Assembly: GCA_036346395.1 (NCBI GenBank)
Contig: CM070604.1
Coordinates: 35,429,662 to 35,493,661, forward strand
Source of the DNA: Hsuehochloa calcarea
Taxonomy: Eukaryota; Streptophyta; Magnoliopsida; Poales; Poaceae
Length of the DNA stretch: 64,000 bases
Direction: 5' to 3'
Shown here: one piece after another, positions 34,852 to 47,733 of the stretch
Position numbering within the stretch: the stretch's first letter is position 1
How the letters are laid out: each line of letters begins with the position of its first letter
Notes under the pieces: model-generated
Database searches by the model: none
What the model saw: only the letters and a program-made list of their open reading frames with translations
Told to the model about the DNA's origin: nothing
Made by a program: the position numbers and the translations under genes

Positions 34852-36130
34852 TGTTGGTTATATACCCTAGAGACAATCGTAACCCATCTTGAGATACTGT
34901 TGAGATTGTTATGATTTCATGTGTCATCAATTGGTCTCAAGTAATAATGATGTATAATCCTTAGACCTGAGATCAGCATGGTTTCCTATATGTGTAAGAG
35001 TACATTTTGGGGTTACCAAATGGTACTCTGTAACTGGGTAGTTATAAAGGTATCTTTTAGGTATGCTATGAAACATGTGGAGGAATGTGACTGATCGGAT
35101 ATGGAATTTACCCCTTCTAATATAATAGGAGAGATATCTCTAGGCCCCTCGATGTGGTCAAATAAAGAAAGTGCATGGTCATACCACTAATGGTCGAAGA
35201 GTTCGACCACGTGAAGTTATCCGGTACTTGATCGAGAAAGTATTGAACAGTCCATGGATGACATATTATCTCACCTAGAGTTCAACCAGATATTGTGTGG
35301 CAAAGCGAGAATATACGAGCTGGTCTTTAGTTCGATTAGATACGGACTAGTCGTATGAAGATACAAGCTAGTCGTAGATTAGTTGGACATAATCACTAAG
35401 TGATCAAAACCTGGTCGGAACAAGTTATAAACCGATCGAGACTTAATATGATCTAGTCGTATAGAGATATGAGCTGATCGTTAGTGATAAGGACCTGATA
35501 GTAAAGCATATTGCATTAAGATTTGTCCGATATTATTTATGTGTATTCGGGAATCGTTATGTCCTGCTAGGAACCGCTAACAACTCGTGAACGAAAAAGG
35601 TTTCCGGGTCACAACCGACTACGCATGAACCTAACGGGTCACACACTTAACGGGTTGGAACAAACGTGTTCGGATAGAATCTGTCATAAGCTCTATATAA
35701 TGAGATGCATGAGGCTGTTGGGAGATACACACGATAGACGTGACGTGAGTTGCTCTACTGGAACCCTAGCCGCCATCTTCCTGAGATCCCTACCGTGAAA
35801 GTTGGTGCTAGCACACCAGCATATGGTGTTCCTTCACCGGACGTGTGGATACCATAGAGGCTCTACTGCGGATGTTGTTGCGCTTGAGGATGATCCATGA
35901 CCTTGGCGAGAAACTCGATTGGTTGCTGGAGGAAATGAACGCCACCAAGGACGATCGACTTCGACCATTTCATCGACACGCTTTACGTTGGATCAGGCTG
36001 CTTCAAGTCTTCTTCCGCTGCACTACGCGTCTGATGGTAACAATCTATGATCTCTTGCTTGTATGGTATCCTAGTTTACATGGTAGATTTTTTGAATTAT
36101 CAACTAGCATAGCTTACCTGTATCCCTTCA
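34852..36130 (+). repeat. Solo LTR of a copia-type family, internally deleted (copy 1)
   Basis: This starts TGTTGGTTATATACCC and ends TGTATCCCTTCA, with flanks GCAAC (34847-34851) and GTAAC (36131-36135), a target-site duplication with one mismatch. It is the inverted relative of 51527-53171, with scattered differences. It lacks about 0.3 kb near its start that copy 2 has. No internal coding region accompanies it, so it is a solo LTR left by LTR-LTR recombination. Confidence 0.8.
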
Positions 36131-38524
36131 GTAACACTATCAACTCAACATAAACTTTAACTTTCGCAGCCACCCTTCGAGGATGCAACAAACCTTCATC
36201 GTTTCGTGCACCGTTACGAGCCTCCCAAATATACCATAGAGTAATAGCAAGAACCGTTGTCTCTCGAATCGAGGAACATCCCAGGAAATCAATAAGCCAC
36301 TGCTTTGCACAATTCAACGTCTTGTGGTAGAGATGGAAACCATACTCCAATTTCACTTGACGCCAAACTCCACGGGCAAACTGGCAGAAGAGGAAGGAAT
36401 GTTTGATACATTCCTTCCTCCCACAGAAAGCACATATATCATTCACTAGGATATGCCTTTGTTTTAGCTGGAAACCACACTGGACGTAGTCATGTGCTAA
36501 ACGCCACAACATAATTTTTATCTTGTTCGGTGCCTTTATAGCCCAGAGTGACTTCTGATGTTTTTCATCCGTGTTGTACGCTGAGGAGAGATCACGCCCA
36601 GAGCTTCTTCGAGAGAAATAAAAGCCCTTTATCTGAGCTAAAAAATATACGGAACGTACCACGTAAGACCCATGTATTGTATGTGGCCATGAGGCAAAAT
36701 TCTCACTGCCTTGTCTACTGATGGGCACCTGGATAATCTGATCAGCAACCACCTCAGTGAAGATAGAACGAACCAGGTCAACATCCTAAGAACCATGCTC
36801 CTCCTGTATAAGAAAATCAAATATTTGATCCACGGGGAGGGGCACCAGCGGATGAACCAGATTGGGTGCACTGCCAGATATCCAATTATCAGATAAGATT
36901 TTAATAGTTTTGCCATTGCCAACTCCCCATCGTACACCCTTCCGCAGCAATTCCTTCCCAAAGCAGATACTCCTCCAAGTATACGAAGAAGATCTTGGAT
37001 GAGGGGTATCCTAAAAATCACAGCTAGGAAAGTAACGACCCTTCAACACCTTAGCACAAAGCAACCCCAGCTCTGTCATTAGCCACCAGCCTTGACGGCC
37101 TAACATGGCTTGATTGAAGAGCACAAGATCACGAAAACCCATGCCGCCCAAAGCTTTAGGCGTAGACAGCCAGTCCCATGAGCGCCAATGCATTTTCTTC
37201 TTGCCGTTCTTAACACCCCACTAGTGATTAGCGATGGAGGTTTTCATTTTCTCACACGTCGAGACCAGCAGCTGGAAGCAGCTCATTACATAAATTGGAA
37301 TAGCCTAGATCATTGATTGTGACATGACTACTTTCCCCGCCCGTGACAACGATCGATCAGTCCATCCATTGACCCGCTTCCACACTCTATCAGGAAGGAA
37401 ATGTAAAGAACCCATCGGCGATCGACTCACCTCAGTTGACATTCCAAAGTAGGAATCCTACAGGGCTTCATTACGAACATCCAACCGAGCCTTGACTCCT
37501 TGTTTGACACCATCGTTGCAATGCAAGTCAAAGAAAATAGAGGATTTCTCTAAATTAATTTTCTACTCAGAACCTTCACAATACAAATGAAGTGTGGCTT
37601 TCCACGTATCAACACTTTTTGCATCACTATGAGAAAATAAAAGATGTGATATGGGGGGTCGAGCCAACCGTTTCGAATACCGTGTAGCTCACCACGACCC
37701 TCCTTGTGTTGCAAGAGACATAACAGACCTTCAGTGCACAACAAAAACAAATAGGGACTAATTGGATCCCCCTGCCTAATATCCCTAGATGGGACCACAG
37801 GCATAGTCAGCTCACCATTAACCCGGACAACATAGCGAATAGATGTAACACACTGCATGATAGAACTGATCCAAGTAGGAGCAAAACCCACCTTATTTAG
37901 ACAACCATGTAGATAATTCCACTCCACACGATCATACACCTTCATCATATCAATCTTCAAAGCAAAATACGAGCTCTTCGATTGTTGTCTTTGTATGGTG
38001 TGTAAACACTCGTAAGCAATAAAGGCAATGTGAGTAATAAGCCTTCCAGGGACAAAAGCATTCTGATACTCAGATACAATCGTAGGTTGAAAAACTTTTA
38101 ATCTGTTAGCCAAAACCTTTGAAGCAATCTTATAGAGCACGTTTCACAAACTGATGAAGTGGAATTTTTTTAGATCTTCAGGCCTCGAGACCTTCGGGAT
38201 AAGCACACTAACTAAATCGCAGAGACCCTCTGGTATATCCACACCCTCTAGAAAGCTTCTAATAGCATGGCAAATTTCCTCATGAAAAAAAATCCGAGAA
38301 GCCATCCGGACCTGGCACTTTCGTAGGCCCCATCTGGAATAGAGCAGATTTGATCTCATCATCAGTATAAGGTTTACACAACTCGGCATTTACCTCATCA
38401 TCCACTTTATGAGGGATAGACTCAAGAACTACATCCAACGAATCAAAAAGTTTAGAGGAAAAGAGATCTTCATGAAAACTTTTAACCATACCTTTAATGT
38501 CATCTTGATTTTCACATCTAGAGC
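36131..38524 (-). pseudogene. LINE reverse transcriptase and zf-RVT (broken)
   Basis: The reverse transcriptase shows YTDDEIKSALFQMG with PGPDGF, then ALKIDMMKVYDRVEW, IRQGDPISPYLF and, after further frames, TPKALGGMGFRDL. The FADD catalytic box near 37625 is degenerate and frame-shifted. The zf-RVT region (36131-36700) has KIKIMLWRLAHD and the zinc ligands CAFCGRKECIKHSFLFC. At least four frameshifts are needed to read through. Confidence 0.87.
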
Positions 38525-38529
38525 CATCA

Positions 38530-40533
38530 TGTTGGACCGAAAAGGCGACTAGAGGGGGGGGGTGAATAGGAGCACGCTCACTTTTTCAACCACGATTAGA
38601 TTCAACACAAATTTCACTCCAATAGCTATAGAAGCTATGAAGATCGATATACCAAGATAATGAAGACTAGGATTGAATCCAATCAAATCCCCGAAGCAAA
38701 ACAACAAAAAACAACCGAAACTTAATTTCCTAAGTGTAGGGCGGTCTGACCTCTACTCAGGGGCGGTCTGACCTCTCCAAGGGGCGGTCCGACCTCTCCA
38801 AGGGGCGGTCCGACCTCTAGCTAGGGCGGTCTGACCTCCAGCCTGATGAACAGTGAATCAGCCCGAAAAACGAAGTTGCAAATAGGTCTAACTTTTGATC
38901 TACAACTCCAAACTTCATGAAACTTGGAACACACCTTCTCTAGGATGTCAGGAACCTATTCCAATCGAAGATCGTGAAGATCCATGGAAAAGTTATGACC
39001 TTTTTCAGTTTGAGAGAGGGATGGTTCAAAACCGAGTTAAAACGAAAACTAGATCCAAAAACTTGCTCGTGGGTGATTGATGATCAAGATGATCTTAGAT
39101 GTGTTCCCACATGTCACAAAGAAGCTAGATCATGAGAAGAAATCAATCAAAACATGCGAATCAAAGAAAGACTCAAAATCACCAAATAGAGAGAAGAAGG
39201 GCAAATGAACTCATCTTGAAGAGAACTCTTCTTTGGATTGATTTGATAATGTATCGACATTCTGACCACTCATACAGATACGCATGGACACAAGATCAAA
39301 ACATCTCTCTCTCTAGAACCCTATCCTCCACTAAACCTTCCCTAAGCACCTAAGCCAAAACTAGAGTTTCAAGCATGAAAGGGTTAGTTGGGGGTGCAGC
39401 CACCTCCCTCCTATTTATAGTGGAGGCCTAGACCTTCTAGAAGAGTAACCCAAATGGGCTCCGTTAGGCCCAAAACAAACGGGTCACACACGCACGCATC
39501 TCGGCGCCGTCTTCATCTCCTCTTGACCTACTCCGCTTCTCCACGCCATCTTGCGCCGCGAGTCGTCAAAGTCACCAAGGCGGTATTTGGTATAATTACC
39601 AAATACCCTTCTCGATCTTTTGCAAAGACCGAGTCCCATCTTTGTGAAGCACCTCCCATGCTTCACACGTGTAGGTTGATCAACGGCTCTCAACATGTCG
39701 GCAAGTCTCTCCCATCCGGCCCCACCGTAACCACCATGGCACTTGCACCGACCCCGCGCCGCTTGATCCAACGGGCATCTGACCGAATCGCCTGCTCGGT
39801 CATCATTGTCAATCTGCGCCATGCTTGACTCCATTGACCTCACCCGGCTTCCCCGATCGTTCTGGACCTCAGCTCTCCAAGCCTAGTCCCGATCATCCTT
39901 GCCGCTGACCGTCGTTGACCACCAAGCAACCTGCACAACAATAAACAAGCAAATTGAATCTGGGAACAAGTTCTTCACAACTTGACCCACGTTAGTCAAA
40001 ACATGCATCATGCAACACATATGCACCAAACCCATGACTTTGACCTAACAAATCATCATCGCCACGAAGTTAGCCGATGAACAAGTCGAACCGGCCGATC
40101 ACCTCAGACTCGGGACTCGATCGCCAGCCTTCCGGCCGATCGCCACCACAAGGCGGTCCGATCACCAGAGGACTTAGCCAATTTTCAACCCCAAAAATCC
40201 AAACCTCTGGAAACTTTAAACCAATAGATCTTTTGCTTGGGGACTCCAAAAATTATGAGACCAAGTGCATTGGGATCCCCTCACTTGTCTACAACACCTA
40301 TTTTTGGCCCAGCCCATTCTGACCATTTTTGTCACGGTACGGTCGATCACGCGCATGGCCGGCCCGACCGATTTGGGACCGACGGACCGCCATGCTATGG
40401 CGGTCGGACCGCCTCGCCCGTAATGCGACGATTCGAAAACTTTGTCGAAAACCCGTGAAACGACAAACCATTAACTCCATTGCCAATTGTCACATCATCC
40501 TAAGATCTGGAGCATATCCCCATGATATCCACA
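38530..40533 (-). repeat. 3' LTR of element C
   Basis: This spans TGTTGGACCG to GATATCCACA on the plus strand. It holds a minisatellite of five units of the GGGCGGTCTGACCTCT type (38739-38839), a TATA box (minus strand, 39412-39420) and GGTCGGACCG palindromes near 40340-40410. It is preceded on the minus strand by AAGGGGGAGAT. Confidence 0.92.
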
Positions 40534-42298
40534 ATCTCCCCCTTGATGAACACATTGGCAATAATCCAGAAAATGTAATTTGGAGGTTTGAAAAGTAAAA
40601 ACTTTCGTTTTGCACAAAGGCACAACTTGGTCCATAAACAAGAGAAAGCAATGGAAATGACCAAGTCGGCATCGAATAGCATAGACAAGTGAGATAAGGC
40701 AAAAGAAAGCATAAAACTTTGATTTCGAAAAGTCAAAATCTCACTTAAGGTCCATATGAAAGAACAATTGTTCAATTGACCTTTGATCATTGTGAGGTGT
40801 AATAAATGCAATTCAAGTTCAGAAGAGTCCATAAGGCAATAAGAATGCAATTCAAAACTCCCCTCACTATGATCCTCGGATTTGAAAATTTCAAATTCTC
40901 CAACTTTCTCCCTTTGTATAAACTTCTCTCCAACATTGAAATATCTTCTCCCTTTGACAATGGAGTCATCAAGGAATCACGCCTTCCTCTCATCCGAGAT
41001 AGCAATTTGCGAATGAAGAAAGAAGCAAAAGAAGAAGTATGCATGAAATGCAATGGAGTGGCTTCATTTTGTATTTTTCAATTTTTGATTACAAGAAGCT
41101 TTGAAGATTACCCAAAAGAGTAAGTCAAGATTTCTAATATTGCACAAACAACATATCAAGCCCGATAGTGCTAGCAAGATCATGGTAAGACATATATAAC
41201 AAAGCTAAGCATAAAGGCTCAAAAGTAAAGCAATGGATTTGATCAATTTAAGCAAAGCTTCAAATTCAAAGAAGTTCATCAACAGGATCCTAAAATGAAA
41301 TTGGCCATGTCAAAATGTCAAAGTGAGATCAAAATCTAACAAAGACCACATTAAGAGTCAATCAGTCCTGTATTGAATCATTTTGCTCAAGATTTCTTAA
41401 AAGCCCATTTGTCAACATTTTTTCATATGCAATGAATATTGAAGTTGACTAATGATCTAACTTAGTGACAAGATCCTGGACTAGGAGCCATCCACAAACT
41501 CATCCTAAGCTTCACTGAAGTTGATTAAAGGTATATCTTAGTAAAGAAGATCTTGGACTAGGAGCCATCCACAAACTCTTTCTAAGCTTCTACTGTATGC
41601 GACAAATCTTGAGGTTCATGTCATTTCTGACAAGCAATCCCCATGAGATCGTCTGGATCATCAAACTATCTCCAAGTTCATGTCATTTGACAAGCAGTCT
41701 CGTAAGAGTAGTTTGGCACATTTTAAGCATAAGACAATCTTGATTTTTCATTTTTCACAAGAGCAGTTTTAGAATCTCAAGAACACAAAAGCTCAAGTAA
41801 TGGTCAATTTTAGATCAAAGAGTTAACAAGACAATTCTGACAAGGCCAATGTCACAAGAGGAGCACTAATTGCGCAACTCGCTAAAACATCCACAAATTA
41901 CAATTTCTTAGTTCGAGTTGTTTTAAAGTTCTAGCTCATATAGCAAAGACTTAACTACACATGTAAAAGCATGATAATTCTAGCAAGTCAAAGAACTAGA
42001 CATGGCATTGAGCAAGAATTGAAATACTAAAGCTCCAAAGGGTAATAGGCAAAGCTTCATTAATTTTAAAAGATAAGTAGAAAAACTTATATTACAATGC
42101 ATCTTTTTGAATTTTTCATACCACTTGTTGTATTTTTCATATGAATGCAATATGATACAATGAGATGCAATAAAAAGCCTAACAACCTAAAAGGTTCAGA
42201 AAGATCAAAAAGTTCAGAAAAAGAACAATAAGAGATCAAAAGAACAAGGTAAGATCAGAAAAGATCGAACTCCCCTCAAACCAACCCATAGGGATAAA
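40534..42298 (-). other. Element C 3' spacer with multiple polypurine tracts
   Basis: This is 1.76 kb between RNase H and the 3' LTR, with no long frame. On the minus strand, purine tracts of the type AAAGGGAGAAG recur (about 40908-40915, 40946-40958) besides the tract abutting the LTR at 40534-40545. Repeated polypurine tracts here are described for Sireviruses. Some members carry an envelope-like gene in this place, but none is recognisable. Confidence 0.7.
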
Positions 42299-45200
42299 TT
42301 ACCCTAACTCGCTTCTCAAGGTGGCAAACCTAGTTGGGTCTAAAGGTTTGGTGAGGATATCGCCATTGAGCCTCTGACTCCACGAAGCAAAGACAATATC
42401 ACCCTTCTCGACATGGTCTCTAAGGAAGTGATAGCGAATGTCTATGTGCTTGGTCCTAGAATGTTGCACAGTGGTTCTTAGCAATGTTAATAGCGTATGT
42501 TATCGCAGAAAGAGGAACACTAGCAAAGTTTAACCCAAAGTCCTTAAGAGTGGACACCATCCACAAAATCGACTCTGAAGAGCTAGCGGCGACTACATAT
42601 TCAAATTTTCAAAGAAGGATCAGTGCAATGTAAGACTGCTTCTAGAAGACCAAGAGACAAGAGACGTGCCTAAGAAATGACATGTACCGTAAGTACTCTT
42701 CCTATCTAGCCTACACCAAAATCGAATCGAAAACCCCGAATGGACAAATAAGAAGAGCAAGAATACCAAATGCCATACTTGAGGGTAGAATGTAAATACC
42801 AAGATGCGCTTAACGGCTTGGCGATGTGAAGTCCTCGGTGGCGCTGAAACCTCGCGCAGAGGCGCATCACGAAGTGGATGTCCGGCCTTGAGGCCGTCAA
42901 GTGCGTAAGGGAGCCGATCATGTCTGCGGTACTCGCGTGATCCACGGCTTCTCCTTCCTCATCTGGATCCAAAACAGTAGAAGTCGCCATGGGAGTGGCG
43001 ATCGCCTTGCAGTCACCCATATCAAAATGCTTGAGGAGATCCTTGGTGTACTTCGCTTGATGGATGCGATCCTTCCTTGCATTGCTTGATTTGCGGCCCT
43101 GTAAAGTAGTTGAGCTCGCCCATCATACTCATCTCAAATTCCTCGACATGGTCTCGTAAAACTGAAACAAGAGCATGAGAGGAACCACCAAAGATAATAT
43201 CATCAACGTAAATCAACAAGCAGAAGTCATTGCCATGCCTAAGAATGAATAGAGTCTTATCAACTTTTCCATTTTAAAATCATTCTTAAGCGTAAAGGTC
43301 TTAAGTCTATCATACTGTGCTCTAGGGGCTTGCTTAAGACCATACAAGGCTTTGGATAGTTTAAAGACACGATCAGGGTGCTTGGGATCCTCAAAGCCAG
43401 GGGGTTGCCTAACATACACTTCCTCCTCTATAAAACCATTCAGAAAAGCACTCTTAACATCCATTTGATGCAACCTAAAACTTTTAGATGCAGCGAATGC
43501 AAGCAAGATGCGAATGGCTTCTAATCTAGCAACAGGAGCGAAGGTCTCATCAAAATCTAACCCCTCAACCTGGCTAAAACCCTGAGCTACCAACCTAGCC
43601 TTGTTTCTAACCACAGAACCATACTCATTTTGTTTATTTTTAAACACCCAACGGGTACCAATTACATTATGACCACTAGGAGGTTCTACAAGGTTCCAGA
43701 CTTTATTTCTTTCAAAGTTTTCTAACTCCTCATGCATGGCATTGACCCAACTAGCATCAGATAAAGCATGTGATATATCTTTGGGTTCAAAAGACGCTAC
43801 AAATGCAGAGTGAGAGAAAAGACTCGGATCATGATACCTGGAGCGAGTGACTCACTCATGGAGATTACCAATCATCTGATCCGAAGGGTGCTGCTTCTGG
43901 ATGTGCAAAGGAGCGCCTGGGGGAGATAGTATCTCCTCAACCTCCGCAGGTACTGCTGATGAAGAAGATGCAGTAGGAGCCTCAATTGGAGGTGAAGCGA
44001 TCGAAAGGTGTTCGAGCCGAATCGAGCATTAGCGACAAGTGGAGGAGCATCATCAATTTCATCCTCATCTTCCTCAACAAATATGCTCTCACACCGTAAG
44101 TCACCAAACATCGGATCTAGCCGCAGGCTAGTCTCATCAAAAGTGACATTGCATGTCTCTGGACAATGTTAGTTTCAACATTAAAAACCCGAAAACCCCT
44201 CGAATGAGCAGGGTAACCTAGAAATAAACCATCACAAGTTCTTGATTCAAATTTATCTAGGTTCACTGTCTTGAGAATAAAACACTTCGATCCAAAGACT
44301 CGAAAGTGCGAAACCGAGGGTTTTCTTGCCAAAACGAAGCTCATAAGAAGTCTTGCCCAAAGACGGTCTCAGAAAGACACGATTTGAAATATGGCAAGCT
44401 GTAGCAATAGCTTCGGCCCAAAACCTCCTCGTGTGCTATACTCATCTAGCATCGTCCTAGCCATCGAGACTAAGGTCCTGTTCTTCCTTTCCACAACGCC
44501 ATTTTGTTGAGGGACGTGTGGAGAAGAGAACTGATGCTCAATACCGCGCTCAGCACAAAAAGAGGCAAACGAGGCATTCTTGAACTCCGTGCCATTGTCA
44601 CTGCGGATTGCTCTCAAGGCACCAGGAAGTTCAGAGGCCAAACGAAGAACAAGATCATGATAATGATCAAAGACCTCATCCTTCGAAGCAAGAAAGAACA
44701 CCCAAGAATATCTCGAAAAATCATCGACTATGACAAGAATGTACCAATTGCCACCGACTGACCGAACCCTAGCAGGACCAACAGTATCCATATGAAGCAA
44801 CTGTCCCGGTCCGTCAGTCATGACCATAGTCAATGAAGGGTGTGAGGCGGCAACTTGCTTGCCATGCCTACAGGGAGCACATACAGCATCTTTGACAGCC
44901 TTGAGTTTAGGCAAGCCTCTCATGAGATCAAGGCCGCTAACTCGTGTCAGATGATCAAAACCAATGTGCCCCAAGCGTCGGTGCCAAAGCCAGATATCAG
45001 AAGAAGATGCAACTAAACATTTGAGAGATCCGGCAAGAGATTCAGAAAAATCAGCTCCAAATATTCTACCAACTCTAGAAATTCCAAAAATGAGCTCACC
45101 AAAAGAATCAAGCACCCGACAAGCGTTCTTCTTAAATCTAGTATCATAGCCATCATTAAGAAGCTGTGAGACAGAAAGGAGATTGTACCTTAGCTTGGAC

Positions 45201-45440
45201 ACAAGAGCGACATCCTTGAGAATGAACTTGTCGTTCACCCTGATCGATCTAGTTCCTTCGATCCGCCCTTGTGAATCATCTCCGAAGGTGATGAAGTCAT
45301 CACCAGTCGCCCGCGTGAAGGAAGTGAACCATCTTGAGTCTCCGGTCATGTGGCGTGAACAAATGAGTCAACGAGCCACGTGTTCTTCCTCCTTCCGCGA
45401 CGATCCCGAAAATCAAGGCACAAAGATCGATGTGTCTCAA
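42299..45440 (-). pseudogene. Element C pol: protease, integrase, reverse transcriptase, RNase H (broken)
   Basis: An open stretch (44369-45349) starts MTGDSRWF in the protease tail. It shows the pre-integrase WLWHRRLGHIGFDHL and integrase motifs HMDTVGPARV, IRSDNGTEF and QQNGVVERKNRTL, the three catalytic acidic positions. Reverse transcriptase (43213-43737) has GTRWVFKNK, MDVKSAFLNGFIEEEVYV and LYGLKQAPR. After a frameshift the catalytic IYVDDIIFGG is intact near 43200. RNase H ends with SRTKHIDIRYHF and ILTKPLD at 42299-42484. Frameshifts near 44360, 43740, 43260 and 42800 break the polyprotein. Confidence 0.9.
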
Positions 45441-47710
45441 TCTCAAGTTAGTTAAAATAGACTTGGGAACCCAAAGATCGAGACACACGTCATGAGTAGT
45501 ATGCAAAGCGTAATGAGTGTCCTTGATCCTAGTTGAAGTCCTATCATGAGCAATGGTTACAAACACATGAGATGCATTCTGTCTAGGAATATGATGATGA
45601 TAAGCATGTGCAGTGTATCCTAGACCATGTTTCTTCTTCTTTACATGACCATGTTTCACACAAGCTCTAGGTTGATGAAATAAAGTTCTAGCATGATTAG
45701 CATTTTTCATCCTACGCCAATGTAACTCAACTAAATGTCCACTCTTCTCTTAATAGGTGCAAGGGTATTTTGTACCACTGGGAGAAGCACCTTTGTCTCA
45801 AAAGAAGGTTGGACAAAACTCGCAGTTTGAAAGCAATTTTTGCAGTTGGGTTTTGAATTCAACTAAGCCATTTTCCAAGACCTGAATGACCTTAGCCTTG
45901 GATATGTTCTGGGCAGAGTTGTATCCTAAACCTTGCTTCTTAGAAGGAGTTCTAGACTTGTCAAGAATCATGTTTAATTGTTTTTCTCTACTAGAGAATT
46001 TTTAGAGTGTGTTCTCTAGATAAACATTATCTTTCCTAAGATCAACACATGATTGACAAATTTTAGGTTTAATAATCTTTGCAAGCCTCTCCTTATAATT
46101 AGCAATTTCAAGCTTAAGAGCAGGACATAAAGTACAAGTAACAGAATTAATACTGTCCTTAAGCTTGGCATATTTCTCTCTAGCTGCTTTTAAAATGTCT
46201 TTAATTTCACGTTCATGTTCTAAGCAACGAGAGCAAGAGCGAGACTCTACTGGTTCAGAAACATCCAACTTGCTAGACTCTAAGCATTTAAGACATGGAG
46301 CAGATTTGACCTCAACTAGCTCAGTTCTAGCATTTTCAAGTTGATGCAAAGCAGTATTAAGAGCAGTTGCGCTTTAGGCGATTGAGTGCAAAGTATGGCA
46401 AGATGAACATTCATCAACGTCTAGACTCTTAGCATTCACAAGTTCTAATGTTAAATTTTTAACTTGTGACTCTAGATCCTTGTTCTTAACCATGATGAAT
46501 TTTAAAGCCTTATCCTGACTAAGCAATTGCTCATACATGTTCTCGCATCTAGCAGAAAGGACATCATAAGATAGGGATACCTCATCATCATCATCGACGC
46601 CGACTGAGTCACCATGAAGCACATGCCTGAAGTCCTTGGTCTTCCTTTCTTGTCTTGAGGTGGCTCCTCCTCCTCCTTGTCCTCCTCGCTCCCGAGTCCA
46701 CATCGCTCAAGGATTGATCTCCAAAGCTGCAAGGACCCTGAGCGACCTTCATCACTTGGCAAAGATCAAACCTTGATTTGTTCCTTGAGGCTTCTTCCAA
46801 GTCGGCTTTCCTCCTTATGGTTACCCTTAACCTTCACTTGGGGCGCTTAGCCCGAATATGGTAAAGCTCACCACACTCGTAGCAAGTCACAGGCCACCTC
46901 TCTTTTGTTTCTCACATTGTTGTAAGCCCGTGTGACTTTCTTGACTATGAGGGCTAGCTCGGGCTCAGAAGACTCTCAAAATCCTCTTCACGAATTGTGG
47001 ATAAACAGCAAGAGAAAACCCAAGAGGACTCGGAAAAACCATCGAAGCTCTTGAAAGAGGATCACCTACCAAAGCCATGTCAGTCCTTCTTAGGAAGACT
47101 ACCTCTCTTGATCTCATGAGTCTTGAGCTTACTATAAAGCGGCTCCAAGGTGAGAGTAGAGATCGACGTTCTCCTCTATGGCGAGAGCCTTCATCTCCCA
47201 CTCCTTGGTGTTGATTGCACCCAAGAGGTGAGTGACATTCTCGATTGAGAGTACTCAATGTCAACACTTTCATCCGATTGACAACCTTGTTGAAGCGAGT
47301 AAAACGCCATCGATGCTCTCGCCAAGACGCATCTCGAATTTGTTGTACTCGCTATAGACCGTCTCGCGCACTTGTTTAATCTGGGACGATCCTCATGGTA
47401 AGTTTCGAGGTGTGCTAAATTTCATGTGCGGTCGTAAGATTGCAAATACCGCCATACTCTTGTCTACCAAGCCCAAAGATATAGGAGATTCTTTACCTTG
47501 TTGTTGTTAGCTGTGTATTGCCAAGCTTGCGTGGCAATCTGAGGCAAAACGAGCGGAGCTCGAACAACCTCCCATATAGCTTGTCCTTCGCTCTCAAGGA
47601 AGACTCGCATGTGATTCTTCCAATAGGCATAGTCGAGCTCATTGAAGACATGCGGCTTTGTCGAGTACTTATCCATCGCCAAGTTCAAAGGACCTGTTAA
47701 GATCAAGATT
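45441..47710 (-). pseudogene. Element C gag (broken)
   Basis: The N terminus reads KYSTKPHVFNELDYAYWK near 47680. The remainder of gag is scattered over many frames. A decayed zinc-knuckle region lies near 46850-46900. A Lys/Glu-rich, likely coiled-coil tail follows at 46002-46703 (LENARTELVEVKS, CSRCLEHEREIKDIL). Decay is heavier here than in pol, and small deletions seem frequent. Confidence 0.8.
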
Positions 47711-47733
47711 GAACTAACCGGCTCGATACCACT

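Noticed and set aside
40787..41123. Possible envelope-like gene in the 3' spacer of element C
   Set aside because: Frames are under 110 residues, with no membrane segment or conserved motif, and the area is full of polypurine tracts.
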